From contig MU278351.1 of assembly GCA_022385755.1 (NCBI GenBank), positions 499,594 through 563,593 on the forward strand: a DNA stretch of 64,000 nucleotides. Direction: 5' to 3'. Position 1 is the first letter of the stretch, and every line of letters starts with the position of its first letter. The translations under genes were made by a program, and so were the position numbers. The DNA comes from Trametopsis cervina. Its lineage: Eukaryota > Basidiomycota > Agaricomycetes > Polyporales > Irpicaceae. Shown piece after piece: positions 1-12,227 of the stretch. Below the pieces are notes generated by a model, which saw only the letters and a program-made list of their open reading frames with translations, did not search any database and was not told the origin of the DNA.

Positions 1-187
1 AAGAAACGGTTTGCGGCCTACTGCCAGCCTCTGGTCGTCGCTGCAGACGTCGAATCCGCTTTTCCCGTTGTTCAGTCCAACTCATACTCTCGTTTCTCAT
101 TCGTTAGCTCTTAGTCGTCTACCACCAGGGACATTCTACTTTCGCTCTGGATAATTCTTGTGTTCTCTATCACTTTCGCCTTCGACC

Positions 188-2426
188 ATGGCCTTGACTG
201 CCATGTCTCCTTCCTCGCTTCCGCGCGAATCCGCATGGGACGAAGCAATAGTCCCCGCTCTTCGCAAGCGTAGGCTTCTTTCAACTTCCTCCTCGCTGTG
301 TTCTGCTGACCATATACGATTTAGGTCTTGAGAGCGAAAGTTATGCATTGTCCAAACGAATGTCTGCCACTTCAATGACTTCGATAGAAGACTCTTCACG
401 GGATGGCTTTTCAAGCAACGCGTCATATGTCTCCCGCGACAGGACAGTGTCACCGACATATCAGACACAAAGACCCAGTGCTATCCCTCGTCCAAGTCTG
501 CAGATGTCAAGACCCGAGACAGGTTCCTCCTCCAACGTGAGAAGTTCAAGGTCAAGCTCTTTTCAGCGCAATCGTACCCTCTCGCAGCCATTCCCATTCG
601 ATCGACCATCTGCAAACGGTAGTACTCAGCCTTCGCATGACCCAGCGCCGCGGTCAGCCTCGCCTATAGTCACAGTTCCCAAGTCCACGCGAATACCGGT
701 TTCACGCACCCGGACAGGCAGCGTCTCAAGCCATCAACAACCATCTCTCAACAGCACTGCTACAATGATGAGAACAGAGAGTCGAAATGGCGCGTACAAG
801 GCCAACGGACAACCATATCAGTCTTACTCTGAAATGACGCCGGATTTATGGCCTGTAACTGAACATCAGCAACCCTCGTCAACCAACTCCCGAGCTACCC
901 TACGAACACCGCGAACCCAAGTTTCGGAACTGGTGAACGAACAACCACCGTTCAACGCGAATTCTGTTTCCTCACGGGGAGGTTACGATAGTGATCCACG
1001 AATGTCCACCGAATCGGAGGAGCGTCCTTTCGAACACTGGTACAGAGGAGACGTCTCTCGCAACGGAGGCGTTGGTGAACTGCGAGTAGCGAAGCGACAG
1101 GAGATGCTCGATATAGCCAACTACGGTCATTCCTTACGAAACGCCTCATCTCACACTGCGCTATCTAACGCGTCTAGATCCCGCTCCAACTCCCGAGGCC
1201 GAGATCTTAAGCCCTCTCACCAGGTTCACAGACCACGTGCGGAGAGTTTGGGTGCGCGGGAGAGCATCTATATCGATGACGACGACCGGGTCCAACAGGG
1301 CAGTATGGTATTCGATGAACGGCCGCCAACTGATCTGGACAGCGACGGGGAGGAATACGACGATCTGGACCTGGACTACTACGAAGGAGCCGCGCACGAC
1401 AGAGAAGATACATACGGACAAGAGGAACTAGGTGCCCCGCCACCCGTATTCATGGACCGCAGCGATTCTCCTTCTACGCTCGTCGAGGCCTCAAGGTCTG
1501 CGAATTCCAACTTCAAGAGTCGTATACCCACTCCTACACCACGTCAGATCTCTGAAACTCGCACGGTTACCCCGACGCAGAGCCCTGTTCTTACTGCCGA
1601 GCCTTCAACTCCCAAAGGTTACTCTTCCTCTCAAACTCTGAATGTTCAGGCAAACCAGAGTTCAACAAACAAGCGCCGTGCAAAGAGCCCTGCCTCTGCG
1701 TCATCGTCTTCGAAGAAGACACGGACAAAGTCGCCTGCCAAACCTCAGCCCAAGAAGAAGGAAACGCGGGTATCCGTGGCCCAGTATCCTACTCCTGAGG
1801 GAGAAGATATGGCGAATGCCATACCGTCGTGGACACAGCCTGTGCCCCCTCCTTCAGGGAACTGGGATGACGTAAGTTTTGATAGTCGTGCCGAAAGAGC
1901 GCACCTTGACTAATCGAACGTCCTATACTAGGCTGTATTACCGGTGGTAGCTCGAAAGAGGGGCTTGGAAGGTCAATACCAGCACGCGGATGGTAGTCCC
2001 AAACCTCCCAAACCTAGAGAAAGTATACCAGAACCGGTGGGTCTTTTCTCTCTATCTCCCTCCATATCAACGAGCTCATATTGTATCTACCAGGCTCCCG
2101 GTACTTTTGGTTTCAAATATCGCCCGTCCAGAAATTCAACGCCCGTGGAGAATATCGCTATGGACGAATTTGGGCAACGGGCCGCAGCTATACAAGTGGA
2201 GAAGGAGGAGACTCGACCGTCAGATAGCGACACACTCATTGCCCCCGTACAGCCATTACCACGGGTTCCCAGCCTTAGGACGGACTCCCCCGCACCTTTT
2301 GCACACTATGCCCCAACGCCTGTTCCTCAAATTCAGATTACACGACCATCGAACGATGTGCAGAAGGCTGATCTGGATGTGGAGGATGAGAAGGGTGCAG
2401 GTTGTTGCAAGTGTGTCATCATGTGA
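188..2426 (+). CDS. Low-complexity Ser/Pro-rich protein with C-terminal CaaX prenylation box
   Basis: Spliced model of 688 aa with exons 188-269, 325-1871, 1932-2036 and 2094-2426. The first ATG at 188 opens a short exon (MALTAMSPSSLPRESAWDEA...) that joins in frame to the large exon through a 55-nt GT-AG intron. The body is rich in Ser, Pro, Arg and Thr and looks disordered, with acidic patches near residues 350-380 and a basic KKTRTKSPAKPQPKKK stretch near residue 480. The last seven residues are CCKCVIM, a canonical CaaX box preceded by two more cysteines, so farnesylation plus palmitoylation and membrane attachment are expected. The last intron (2037-2093, 57 nt) is a multiple of three without stops, so retention would add 19 residues. 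I do not recognise a folded domain or named family. A role in membrane-associated signalling is inference from the CaaX box alone. Confidence 0.8.
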
Positions 2427-2782
2427 CAAGGCTTGCGCTCTCTCATATGTCCTCCTCGCCCGCTGGTCACTGATTTCTTTTCTTTTCAACTCTGGATTTC
2501 ATGCTCTCTTTCTAGTCGCCGTTGCTGAGTAGGTTCGCACACATCCATTGTATTTGCATCTGCATTATATTTCATGCGTTCTGACCCCAGCTGTTATGAT
2601 CTTGCCTTGATCCTCGCTACCCGTTCGTCATTTTTCTTTCCCCTTTTTCATACTTATGTACACTGTTGGAATAGCAACATTTTCGTCCTTCATACGGTGT
2701 CGCTTATATTTTTTACCCACCTCACATACCCTAGGTAACTCTATACACCGAATATTGCATCGTCTATCTAATCGTTGAGTCG
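2427..2782. other. Intergenic region between convergent gene ends
   Basis: About 350 bases of T-rich sequence shared by the 3' ends of the CaaX gene and the M64 peptidase gene. I see no gene or structured element here. Confidence 0.6.
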
Positions 2783-5067
2783 CTAGCACGTCTGATCGAT
2801 AGTGAATTCTCTGCGAGACGACGTCAAATTCTCCGCATCCACACGAATCTCCTCCGTGAAGTACTGAACGGCGACGGCATAACTTCCCGCTGCTCCTGCA
2901 TCGTCAAATTCCACCACTGTTTTGTTCGCGAACGCGTCCAGCACCTTGCCATCCTTGTACCATGTGACAGTCCAGCTCTCCTTCGGTGCCACCGGGACAT
3001 CTCTGAACTGGGCCAGCGGGACCAATGTGAGATTGGCCGTAGGTGTTTTCTTGACTGAACAACCAGTGCCAACGCTGTCGATAAGGTCTACCCGCTTCAG
3101 AAGGCTGTACCACAGTCCCTCGATACAGACGTTGCAGAAATTAGGAGTAGTCACGATCCGCATCAGACAGTCTTCGTTTGTGGGGCGGTATGTGGTAGTG
3201 TTGGAAAGTGAAAAGCTACATGTAAAGCAGTTCTCAGTTCTCAAGAAAAACATCGGGGAATCTCAAGTCTTACGTCGGGTATAGGCTGTAGTGCCCCGGT
3301 GTAGCATTGAACCTGGCTCATGGTCAATCTAACAGCACACAGTGTAGGATATGTACACATACTGTTTCTCGTCTCCAAACTCCAAAACCTCGACGCTGCA
3401 CATCTGCGCTATTCCTTCCCTCTCCGCATTGTTCAAAGCGAAGGTAATTTCATGCTCCCCGTCGCTGAGCCCGCCTGAACGGTGTATATCGTAATGCCAC
3501 CGATCGATACCCAGACCAACCTTAGGCTTCCACCCGAGGTCAGTGCCGTCGATCTTCACCGTGAGATCTTCTTCCTCTGGTAAGCCTGATAGCGAAAAGC
3601 GTACGACGTGACGAGAGTATAACCCAGACGCATTGAACTTGATTGACCACGGAGTGGTGGTATTGAGAAGTGTCCAGGCGTATTCTTGAAGAGGCATAAC
3701 AGAGCGTTCGGGCACAATCTCGTCGCCAGTGGCAGATGTATAGTTGGTCAGCCAGTGGGCCCAAGAGACAGGAATTGAGGTGTTTTCCTGGGCGTTGACT
3801 CCGAAGTATGCAAAACCACCGTCATACTCCTCACCTACATCTATCACCGAATGGCCGAGCTCATGTCTGCCAGCCGTGGTGAGAGAGACTGCAGGACTTT
3901 CGCAGACGTGGCTTACCTAAGAACAAGGGGACCGTTGGCTAATGAAGGGGTTATGACACTGTACGGAAGTCAATCGTCTGGATGACGGTATAAAATGCGA
4001 ATACTGACGTGAACTCTCCGCCAAGGCCTTTGATAAAGCGGGTGACGTCAGTACACAGTGATCCATACACTCTGCGACGGTCCAGCTTACCTCCGTACAA
4101 CGGATCGTTCCCTAAAATGCTGGTGAGTGATACATATTATGTACTGCATACTAGTAGACACGTACCCATAAGGATAGGGTAGTCGCATTGAGCTCCCATG
4201 GATAGACATGCTGATCTTGCAACTTCAGGCTTGCTGTAGTACACACCCCGTAATTCGGTCCCGTCTCTGTACAGACCGTAGGGAGTACTGGTTTCCAGAC
4301 GTCAGTGTACCATACCATACACGCGCAAGCACCGACTCACTCCTTGGGTTTGCCTCCGACTCCAATGCCACTCTGTAAAATTCAAAATTCAACGGGAGGT
4401 TATGAATAGACAAAGGGCAGCATGGGCCCACTCGCCTCTTTACTGGGCGTGAAGGCTGCCCAAAAATTTAGAAGTGGCTTAACCGTGTTGAACGTATGGT
4501 TATATGAGATGTCTTCAGCCAGACGCTTTGCATCTTCAATAAACTTCGGATACTCCTCGGCCAGATCTACAGAGGGCAAATGATGACATGGAAGTGGAAG
4601 AGACAGTGTGTTTACTCACATCCGTCTGCAAAGAAAACCAGATCAACTCTGTTGTCAGAGGGTCCTGAAACCACCAGAGGTGAAATCTGCAAATGTGGTG
4701 CCTTCCCGTAGGGGGTCGTTGCCAGAACGTGCTGGAGGCCATCGGTAGCCTCTGTCCACCTCTGCTGTGCAATGTCGTTCCTGCACATGACACGCGCCTT
4801 ATTCCAGATGGCAGTCACATCGTAAGATACAAAGCTGAGGCGTTCCTCTCCATCCACAGTTGGTAGCCGAGTTGAGTGAACAGCATTCGGAGCTGTACCT
4901 CGGAGTAACTGGGTCTCCCTGACAGCAAGAATCTGGCAACTCAAGGAGTTATCTCGTAAGAGAACAAGTTCAGAAGGCTTGTTGATAGTGACTTGAGCAG
5001 AGCTTGGAGTGGCGATGTACTGGCTCCAACCCAGGCATATAGCAACTTGAGCGAAGAACAGCTTCAT
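2783..5067 (-). CDS. Secreted zinc metallopeptidase, M64 (IgA-peptidase-like) family
   Basis: The start at 5067 gives a signal peptide (MKLFFAQVAICLGWSQYIA...). About ten exons splice in phase: 4620-5067, 4436-4566, 4341-4372, 4166-4287, 4091-4111, 4009-4027 and further 3' exons ending at the TGA at 2783. The catalytic zinc motif is visible as RHELGHSVIDVGEEYDGG, an HExxH with the downstream GEEYDG typical of M64, where the His-Glu-x-x-His pair binds zinc and activates water. The preceding exons read NRVDLVFFADG, KPKDTPYGLYRDGTELRG and TPSLANGPLVLR, all characteristic of this fungal family. The C-terminal half holds a beta-sandwich-like region (SWTVTWYKDGKVLDAF). One intron (4373-4435) needs a GC donor and one exon is only 19 nt. 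It likely acts outside the cell on glycoproteins or other proteins, but the substrate is unknown. Confidence 0.9.
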
Positions 5068-5645
5068 GACGGTGTCAAAGTACGAGTTCGATATGAGGCT
5101 GCACAAGTCAATGAGCAGCAGCGAAAGTCAGGTTACAGGGATAAGTAATTATGCAGCACTGGAGCTAGGGATGCCGTCGGAAACCAGCCCACATGTGAAA
5201 CCAAGGATAAGTATGCGAGCATGGTTTGTGATGGCGATATATTCTGCACATGAGGCCAAATCAGGCATCTGCTGTATTCAATGCGGACTCTTTCGGTAGT
5301 TTATTTCGTTCTTCTTTGAGCGACTAGAACCTTGAGTGTTAAGGTTTATGGCTCTTGCATACTTCTTACATGTAGCTGCAGCCTGGGGTATCAAACAGCT
5401 TGAAAAAGATTGCAGTACCTGCGTCGGGCGTTGTGTTATTCAGACGTCGGCAGCTGCCACAAGCCGCACAATGCCGCCATCAAATTCAGCGGCAAGATAT
5501 GTAAGTACCACTTTTGCCGCTCCAAATCTCTCACTGCTTCGAGGACTGCTAGCATGTCCGGTGTATCGTCTCATATCTAGACAAGACCGTCCTTTATACC
5601 CAGATAGCTGCTGCCGCCGAAGACTGTTTACCTTCTAGAGGCCGT
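5068..5645. other. Divergent promoter region
   Basis: 578 bases between the divergently transcribed M64 peptidase and Bor1-type transporter genes. Small open frames exist (for example 5336-5638 on +) but show no family resemblance or sensible exon structure. It should hold the promoters of both genes. Confidence 0.5.
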
Positions 5646-7854
5646 ATGTCTCGGTCAAGCTCTGAATCGTCATGGACGCCCGTGCCCACATCGAACCAGG
5701 CTGCAAAAAGTGATGTCAATTCTGCAGCTGTGTCAAGGTCCACATCCATTCGTGAAGATGCTGATAGACCTCGCGTCCGGCGTGCGCGGTGGAGGTCAAT
5801 TCACATAGGCAGCGGAATATTACGCGACATTCGTGCTCGCGCACCTTTCTATGTCAGCGACTGGACGGATGCCTGGAATTACAGAGTGGTACCAGCTATT
5901 GTTTTAATATTCTTCTCCAAGTAAGTCATACCATGTGTAGCTTCTGCATAGGTGACCCAATTTGAACACCGCCATCTGACAGTGTACTGCCTGGCATTGC
6001 ATTTTCCCTAGACCTCATAGAAACAACACAGCAGTACGGTGTCTCAGAAGTCCTTCTATCTTCGTTTATGGCAGCTTTTATTTTCTCCGTATTTGGTGCA
6101 CAACCACTCTGCATTGCAGGAGTCACTGGCCCCATCACTGTTCTCAACAAGACTATATTTGACATTATAGAACGTCAGTCCAACCCTCCGGATTACTTGC
6201 AATTCGTTGGATGGGTATACTTATGGGGCGCAATTCTTCACTGGATTACCGCGGTTCTTAACTGTAAGCGAAATTTCTTTCCCAGCATGAACAAGGATTG
6301 ACGTCATGATAGGGTGTAACTTCCTCAAATATGTCACCCTGTTTTCGTGCGATACCTTCGGCTTTTATGTGTCTTGGGTTTATCTCCAATACGGGGTTCA
6401 AGTTATTACTCGTCAATTTCCCACCCCTGTGGACTCAGACACGACTACGGATGGCGCGTTCGTTGGTATCATTCTCGCTCTTCTCATGGTCGTGACATGC
6501 TACCTCTTCCGCTCTCTGTCGCAATCTTCATACTTCCATCGACACGTCCGCCGTTTCTTCGCGGACTATGGGATGCCCATCTCTCTCGTAGCTGCATCGG
6601 CTATGGCATACTGGGGAAGGTTCAACAACGCCAACCCAACCACCCTTCCGGTTGGAAAGGCGTTCCAGCCTGCGGGTGGTCGTGCTTGGCTGGTCAAATT
6701 CTGGCAACTGGAGGGAAAGTGGGTCGGCATTGCCTTCCCTTTCGGCCTCGCCCTGTGGGTGCTATTCTTCTTTGACCACAACGTCTCAGTGCGTCCCAAG
6801 AACATATCTGATTATTCGGACTTTCTGACAATTGGCGATCTAGTCTTTGATGGCTCAAGGCAGTCAGTTTCCTCTTCGAAAACCTCCAGGCTTTCACTAT
6901 GACTTCTTTATCTTGGGCATCATAACCTTCATCGCAGGACTACTCGGCATACCAGCTCCTAATGGTCTCATCCCCCAGGCTCCTATACACACGAACGCTC
7001 TACTCGTCATGAGCAGTGCACGGGCTACAGGAGACCCCGAAAACGTATCTGTTGCAGCACACGCTCCGCAGAAGCAGGAAAACGATAGACTTACCACTGT
7101 TCGGTCCCGTGTATCCGGTATTCATATGCCACATCCTGATCTCGAGCCGGATCCAACACGCGCTAGAGACGGGGAAGGGGAAGCTCGACAACACGAGATC
7201 CCTGTGGCGGTAGTAGAACAGCGACTGTCTAACCTTGCACAAGGCTCTCTATGTCTCGTCCTGCTGTCAGGTCCGTTCCTACACGTCCTGAACCTAATTC
7301 CTCGGGGCGTCCTCGCGGGGCTATTGTGAGCATACTCAGTCTAGTATTCCGCCTCATCCCTGTGAGCTGAATTTTCTTTTTCAGTTGGTACATGGGTGCG
7401 GATGCTCTGGAAGGCAATGGGATCACTCGAAGGATCTTCTACTTTTTCAGAGATCGGGCCTTGACCCCTGATGATGAGCCCTTGCGTCGAGTGCGCAAGT
7501 CCCGCATCCTTCTATTTGTTGCGGTGCAGTTGGTGGCGTTCGGTGCTACCATGGCTATAACGCAGACTATCGGTAAGGATTTTTGTCCTACCTTTATACC
7601 GAAAAGCAGACCGCTGAATTTTCATTACGCTCTTTCTACAGCGGCAATTGGCTTCCCGATCATTATTCTATTACTGATACCACTTAGAACGTTGTTGATA
7701 CCACTGTTACCCTTTTCTGCGGAGGAGTTGAATATTCTCGATGGCCCAACGGCATCCGCCTTTGTGAGTAACATTTGACGCGCCCGTCTTCAATTATTCA
7801 GAACGATTTTATTGGCAGACAATGGAATCCGTCGGAGGAATATCCGCATCGTGA
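5646..7854 (+). CDS. BOR1: Bor1-type anion (borate/bicarbonate, SLC4-like) transporter
   Basis: Seven exons join in phase to 619 aa: 5646-5920, 5983-6263, 6313-6788, 6844-7325, 7385-7572, 7642-7763 and 7819-7854. The protein has a short serine-rich N-terminus, then the HCO3- cotransporter core with about a dozen hydrophobic segments. Family signatures include GILRDIRARAPFYVSDW, GVTGPITVLNKTIFD, the loop QFPLRKPPGFHYDF, GIPAPNGLIPQAP and the C-terminal ILDGPTASAFTMESVGG. Fungal Bor1 exports borate and related anions across the plasma membrane, so that role is expected here. The last exon is only 36 nt. It was chosen because the TMESVGG ending matches the family, whereas the earlier acceptor at 7800 would give an unrelated tail. 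Substrate specificity cannot be read from sequence. Confidence 0.9.
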
Positions 7855-9176
7855 ATGACTGCTGCATGATACATTAGATCTCCTACTCCCCCGTAACTAT
7901 AATGTAATTTCGTCATCGATAGCAACACTCGCCCCACACAGTTCAGATGATCTTCGTATCATGGTATGGTCCGCTTCCTGCTAGGCCCTCAAGGCTGAGG
8001 AAAGGGCACCGGCCTATCCGACTTCCTGTTTTCTAGCCATCTATTTGTTTCGAATGGTGGGAGCATTACTTTGACGTCACCACAGGACTCCTCCTTTGAA
8101 GGCCTCTGCACACAGTGGCGAAGCTGGATTTCACGCGTTCCCGCTTGAAGATAGCTCCAAGTGAAGAGGCCATGACGGTCCGCCCGTCCTGCGCCACCTT
8201 CACACTGGACCTTAATTTGCCTCCGTGGATGTGCGATGCGGACCGACGGACGTTGACATAGCTCAAATTCTCTATCGATCGTGGCCATAACTCTGTCGGT
8301 GTTGACGGATAACGTTACCAGATGCACGCCACGAAGCCTTGCAGATGCTATGGATTGTAGCACGATACTTCGTGCAAGTCGAGCGGTTGCTGTGCAACCG
8401 AAGTCTTTTCACTTACACTTTTTGTCTGCTACGGCCGTATGCATCGGCTTCGGGCAGTCGGTCTTGCAATTGGTGAGCATCATCTATTGGACCCATTGTC
8501 CTCTCCTGGCCCCTTGAATCACTCCCCGCGCAGCAGCGGCAGAAAAGCAGAAACGCCACGTCAAACTCTGGCCTTCGGTCGGTGATCAGAGCGGCATTGT
8601 GGTCCTCATCACTTCAGACCCCAGCGCCTACTCCCAACCACGGGCTACCGCCACCAAACATGTAACAGCGCGTTGAAAGGGCATAATAAATGTTATAGAA
8701 CGGTTCGCTCGTTCAACTTCAAATATGAATTGCATACTGACTTCGAACAAAGACCACGTTTGTTTGATAAAAATCAGCCGCCCCTACACCTTCCTTTCTT
8801 TTCCGACCATCAATGCCGCCCCTCCATGGCGTCAGCTATGCACAACCTGCGGATAAGTGGCCTTCATTTGAGACAGTCGAGTGGAGCCGTGGCCGGATGG
8901 CAACTATGCTCCGTGCTTTTCCACGGCCAACCTGTACGTGTGGCGGCAGAGACACTGGCATTGGCCACATAAACATTCTTGGGTATATATAACGCACCCC
9001 GCTGTCTGATACCCCCCCGTGCATTAGCCTCCTCAACCTCCAATCCCGGCTCGTTCTTAGGCTCTTTTGTTCCTCTGGAGTCTCGGTCGACAAGCCTAAA
9101 CTCAGTGACAAAGCTACTGTTACCAATACCGTTGGTCCTAGCATTGCAAGGTCCGGTTGCCTGAAATTTCTGCACA
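7855..9176. other. Intergenic region, no recognised gene
   Basis: Open frames of 60-130 codons occur on both strands (for example minus 7989-8363 and 8864-9265), but none has recognisable domains or a convincing intron pattern. A TATATATAA box lies at 8994-9002, about 175 bases before the next gene. Confidence 0.5.
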
Positions 9177-9946
9177 ATGTCTGCTCCCCAAGAACCAACC
9201 CCTGCTACTCCGGTTAGAAAGTCACCCAGGAACCATCCTCCAAGCTCTGTAACCCCTTCGCCCAAGAAGCAGTTGGCGGCTCCTAGCCATCCCTCCCCAA
9301 GTCAGGGCACTCCTACTCCTACTCGCACGTCGCCACGGAAGCCTGCGACTACTCCTACCCGCAAATCGCCCCGAAAGCACGGGTCTAGTCCTACCCATAC
9401 CTCGCCACGGAAGCATACGGCTACTGCACAGCTCACTCGTATGCACAAGAACTCTGGGGTTCCAGTCAAATCTCCCATTCGCAGGCAGAGGCTACAGAGT
9501 TCACCAAGGAAAAAACCAGTCGCTTCTACGTCTAGGTCTCGTCCTTTGGCCACCTCCATGGAAATCGATACGCCCGCTGTCCCCGAGGCTCAGGTGAGAT
9601 CGATTTATCGCCGACGGTGAGCGTTGTAGTAACTTATATTCCACAGGGCACCCCAATGGACATCCCGTATCGAACCATCGAGGACTTTCCTCAGTATGTC
9701 TCGCCACCGGGAACAGGGTTGGCTCCGACTCCAGGTTTTTTCGCAGTGAACGACATGTTTACGCAGGAATATTTCGAAGAAGCTTTTGCGCGCCATTCTG
9801 CCGAAGACACTAACCAGGATCAATATGCGTTTGCGGACGAGCTCCCCTGGCACCTTGCCGTCGGTACCGTTCAGGAGCGGTCCGTTCTAGACGAACACAT
9901 GCGGTCCTACCCTCCCTTGCAACCGATGAAGGTGCTTGAAGACTGA
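9177..9946 (+). CDS. Basic SPRK-repeat protein, hypothetical
   Basis: Two exons, 9177-9593 and 9647-9946, with a 53-nt GT-AG intron, give 238 aa. The N-terminal half is very basic and low in complexity. It carries repeated S-P-R-K/N units (KSPRN, TSPRK, KSPRK, TSPRK) spaced about 12-20 residues apart, plus further SP sites. SPKK/SPRK motifs are known from histone tails, where they contact the DNA minor groove, and S/T-P-x-K is also a consensus for cyclin-dependent kinases. The C-terminal half is acidic to neutral, ends in PMKVLED, and reads like a folded domain that I do not recognise. A nuclear, cell-cycle-phosphorylated DNA-associated protein is a reasonable guess but unproven. Confidence 0.75.
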
Positions 9947-10939
9947 TATTGGGCTTTCCTGTAACATGCTCTTGAGATTCGGATGAGGACATAATTGTTA
10001 TTGTAGATCGCGTATTTTACAGCCTTACCTCACAGATTACTAAGGAATATGATCATGCTTATGAACCTATCATATGTGCGCCGTGCGAATGAAATCTGAG
10101 CCCATACCGTCGTGGACAATGAGTGAGGTATGTGCGTGCTGTATCGACAAAACAGCGAAGGCTCTGCTCCGATCAATTCATAAGGGTCTTAGGGGATAGC
10201 TCCGGCCTCGGAGACGGAAGCGGTTTGATCCTGTCGGCCAGCCCACGTCCGCGGCTCCATGTGTTGTCTCCGTACGAACTGTCACTACAGTACGGGTCTG
10301 TTCGTTGTCAGTGAGCCTTTGAGGATGACTGACTGTACCATGTGGTCCGCGAGACTGGTCAACCTTGCCCACGCAGGCGTTGCTCTCCCTAGAAAACCAT
10401 ATCGGTCAGACCTCTTAAGGTGCGAGATCAGCGCATACTCCTATTTATGCTCAAGTGAACTATGCGCTCGCTGCGAGTAGCTTCTACAAGTTAGCACCAC
10501 ACCTGGTTCGTCGATCGTACATGCTTCAGTCTTGCTAGGCACCGTGCAGACCGTTGCGTGAGTTTTCAAAGCTTTACCGCTCTTGTGTCAATGATAGTTC
10601 TCTCTTTCGTTTCGGTTCATAGGCGGCGACGCAAAGACAGTCAGAACGTGAACCACAATGGAAGCATTTCTAAGATGGGATAATGAAAAAGCTGGTCCGA
10701 TAATTCCTTGTTACTCTACTCCTTTCTCACTAAGTCCTAATGAATTTGTTTTTTGTATGTCACTCCTCTCAGGAGAGCTTGATAACGGCACAAAAGGTGC
10801 AGGCACAGTCCCCGATGACCAGCTTCAGCCATAACGTAGTATGATAACGAGGCGTCAGGAGTCTAGCCTGGCTCGTCTTCGTGTATAAGACCAGGCTAGA
10901 GTCAGGGAGTGGAGTTACGCATTTGCCCTGCAGCCCTAA
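9947..10939. other. Intergenic region, no recognised gene
   Basis: About 1 kb with only short, unrelated open frames on both strands. I see no RNA gene or repeat. It should hold the promoter of the cysteine-rich secreted protein gene at 10940. Confidence 0.5.
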
Positions 10940-12227
10940 ATGGCCATCCGCTCTCTAGCTGCCATCTTCACTGTCTTCGTGCTTGTTGTCGGAGTGGCCA
11001 TCGCTACTGAGAGCGATACCCGCTGCCAGCCAGGAACCTGGAGCTCAACCGGTTATCAGCCGTGTGATCAGGTATGTGTCCACGATCCTCTCATCTCTAA
11101 ACTGTACAACTGATCGTAATGCTGTTTCTTCACCAGTGTCCCGGTGGGACCTACCAAAGCCGTAGGTGTTACCTGATACGGCATTGGCAGTAGCACTGAA
11201 GCATGCGTGGTAGAATACCAGTCCACGTCTTGCACTCTTGCTCAGGAGGGTTGGTACGCCACGGGCCCTGGAGCCACCTCCCAGAGCCAATGCGGAAAAG
11301 GTCGCTACAGCTCAAGCGGCTCTGCACAATGCATTGATTGTCCTCCTGGGACGCATTGCAACGGATACACCAACGGCGCCCCCCAGCTATGTGAGCCGGG
11401 GAGGTACCAAGCCACACCGGGAGCCACCGACTGTACCCAATGCCCTGCTGGATCCTTCAGCAACACCTACGGCGCTACTTCCTGCTGTTGGTGGTGAGTA
11501 CAATGTCTGTCCATGTGGACGAGTAATATTAACAGGATGCTTCATAGTTGCTCGGGGTGGTACACTGATCAGGTGGGTCAGACACATTGCTTCAACTGCC
11601 CGAATAGGGGCTCGTTCCAGCAAGGCTGGTCACCCGTAGGAGCGACAGACGCAAAATGGTGCATAGCTGCAGAGGGTGCGATGGAGAGTTGTTCCATGTC
11701 TGGTAACACTTGCCGTAAGACCCTTGTCCACCACATTGTCCAGCTGCTAATGAACCCCAGCTCCCACGGGCGGCACATCTCCGTCTGGATCGCCTGAGAG
11801 AAGGAGTAACAGCAATAATCGTCCAAAGTCGCCACGCCCTCATCGCTGTCAGCATGGCCAAAAGAGCTGTCCGATCTACGGCACAGCGTTCGGTCGTGGA
11901 TACCTCAAGGCGTACAACTGCTTGGACACGTTAAACGAACTGGAATCCTGTGGAGGCTGCGTCAGTAACGACTCACCCGATGGTGAGGTTAATAAGAGCG
12001 GTGGAAGGGATTGCAGTGCCATACCATATGTCGATTCCGTACGTTGTGAAGGGGGAAAGTGCGTTATCGGTGAGTTTGCTCTTGAACATTTGTGCTATAC
12101 GTTCGACCTCAATTATCGATTTCCAGAATCTTGCATCTTTGGACATGTAGTATCGCCGGATAGTTCGCGATGTATCCAACGGTTCATGGCTCCCGGCCCG
12201 GTCATAGTGGACAGTTTAGGCCCCTAG
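10940..12227 (+). CDS. Secreted cysteine-rich protein: GCC2/GCC3-type repeats plus CPL1-like domain
   Basis: Six exons in phase (10940-11071, 11137-11161, 11214-11493, 11548-11714, 11761-12069, 12127-12227) give 337 aa. The N-terminus is a clear signal peptide (MAIRSLAAIFTVFVLVVG...). Residues of about 25-180 hold ephrin-receptor-like cysteine repeats of the form CxxCPxGT...GATxCxxCPxG. A Pro/Ser/Arg linker follows. The C-terminal domain (GTAFGRGYLKAYNCLDTLNELESCGGC...GRDCSAIPYVDSVRCEGGKCVI...SPDSSRC, written in pieces) matches the CPL1-like/PriA-type domain of basidiomycete secreted proteins. Exon 2 is only 25 nt. The intron 11162-11213 removes an apparent frame break. An extracellular or wall-associated role is likely, with no enzymatic activity suggested. 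CPL1 of Cryptococcus is a secreted effector, but that function cannot be carried over here. Confidence 0.82.

Noticed and set aside
11137..11220. Apparent frameshift in the cysteine-rich secreted protein gene
   Set aside because: A 52-nt intron 11162-11213 with GTAGGT donor and GTAG acceptor restores frame and gives a proper cysteine repeat.
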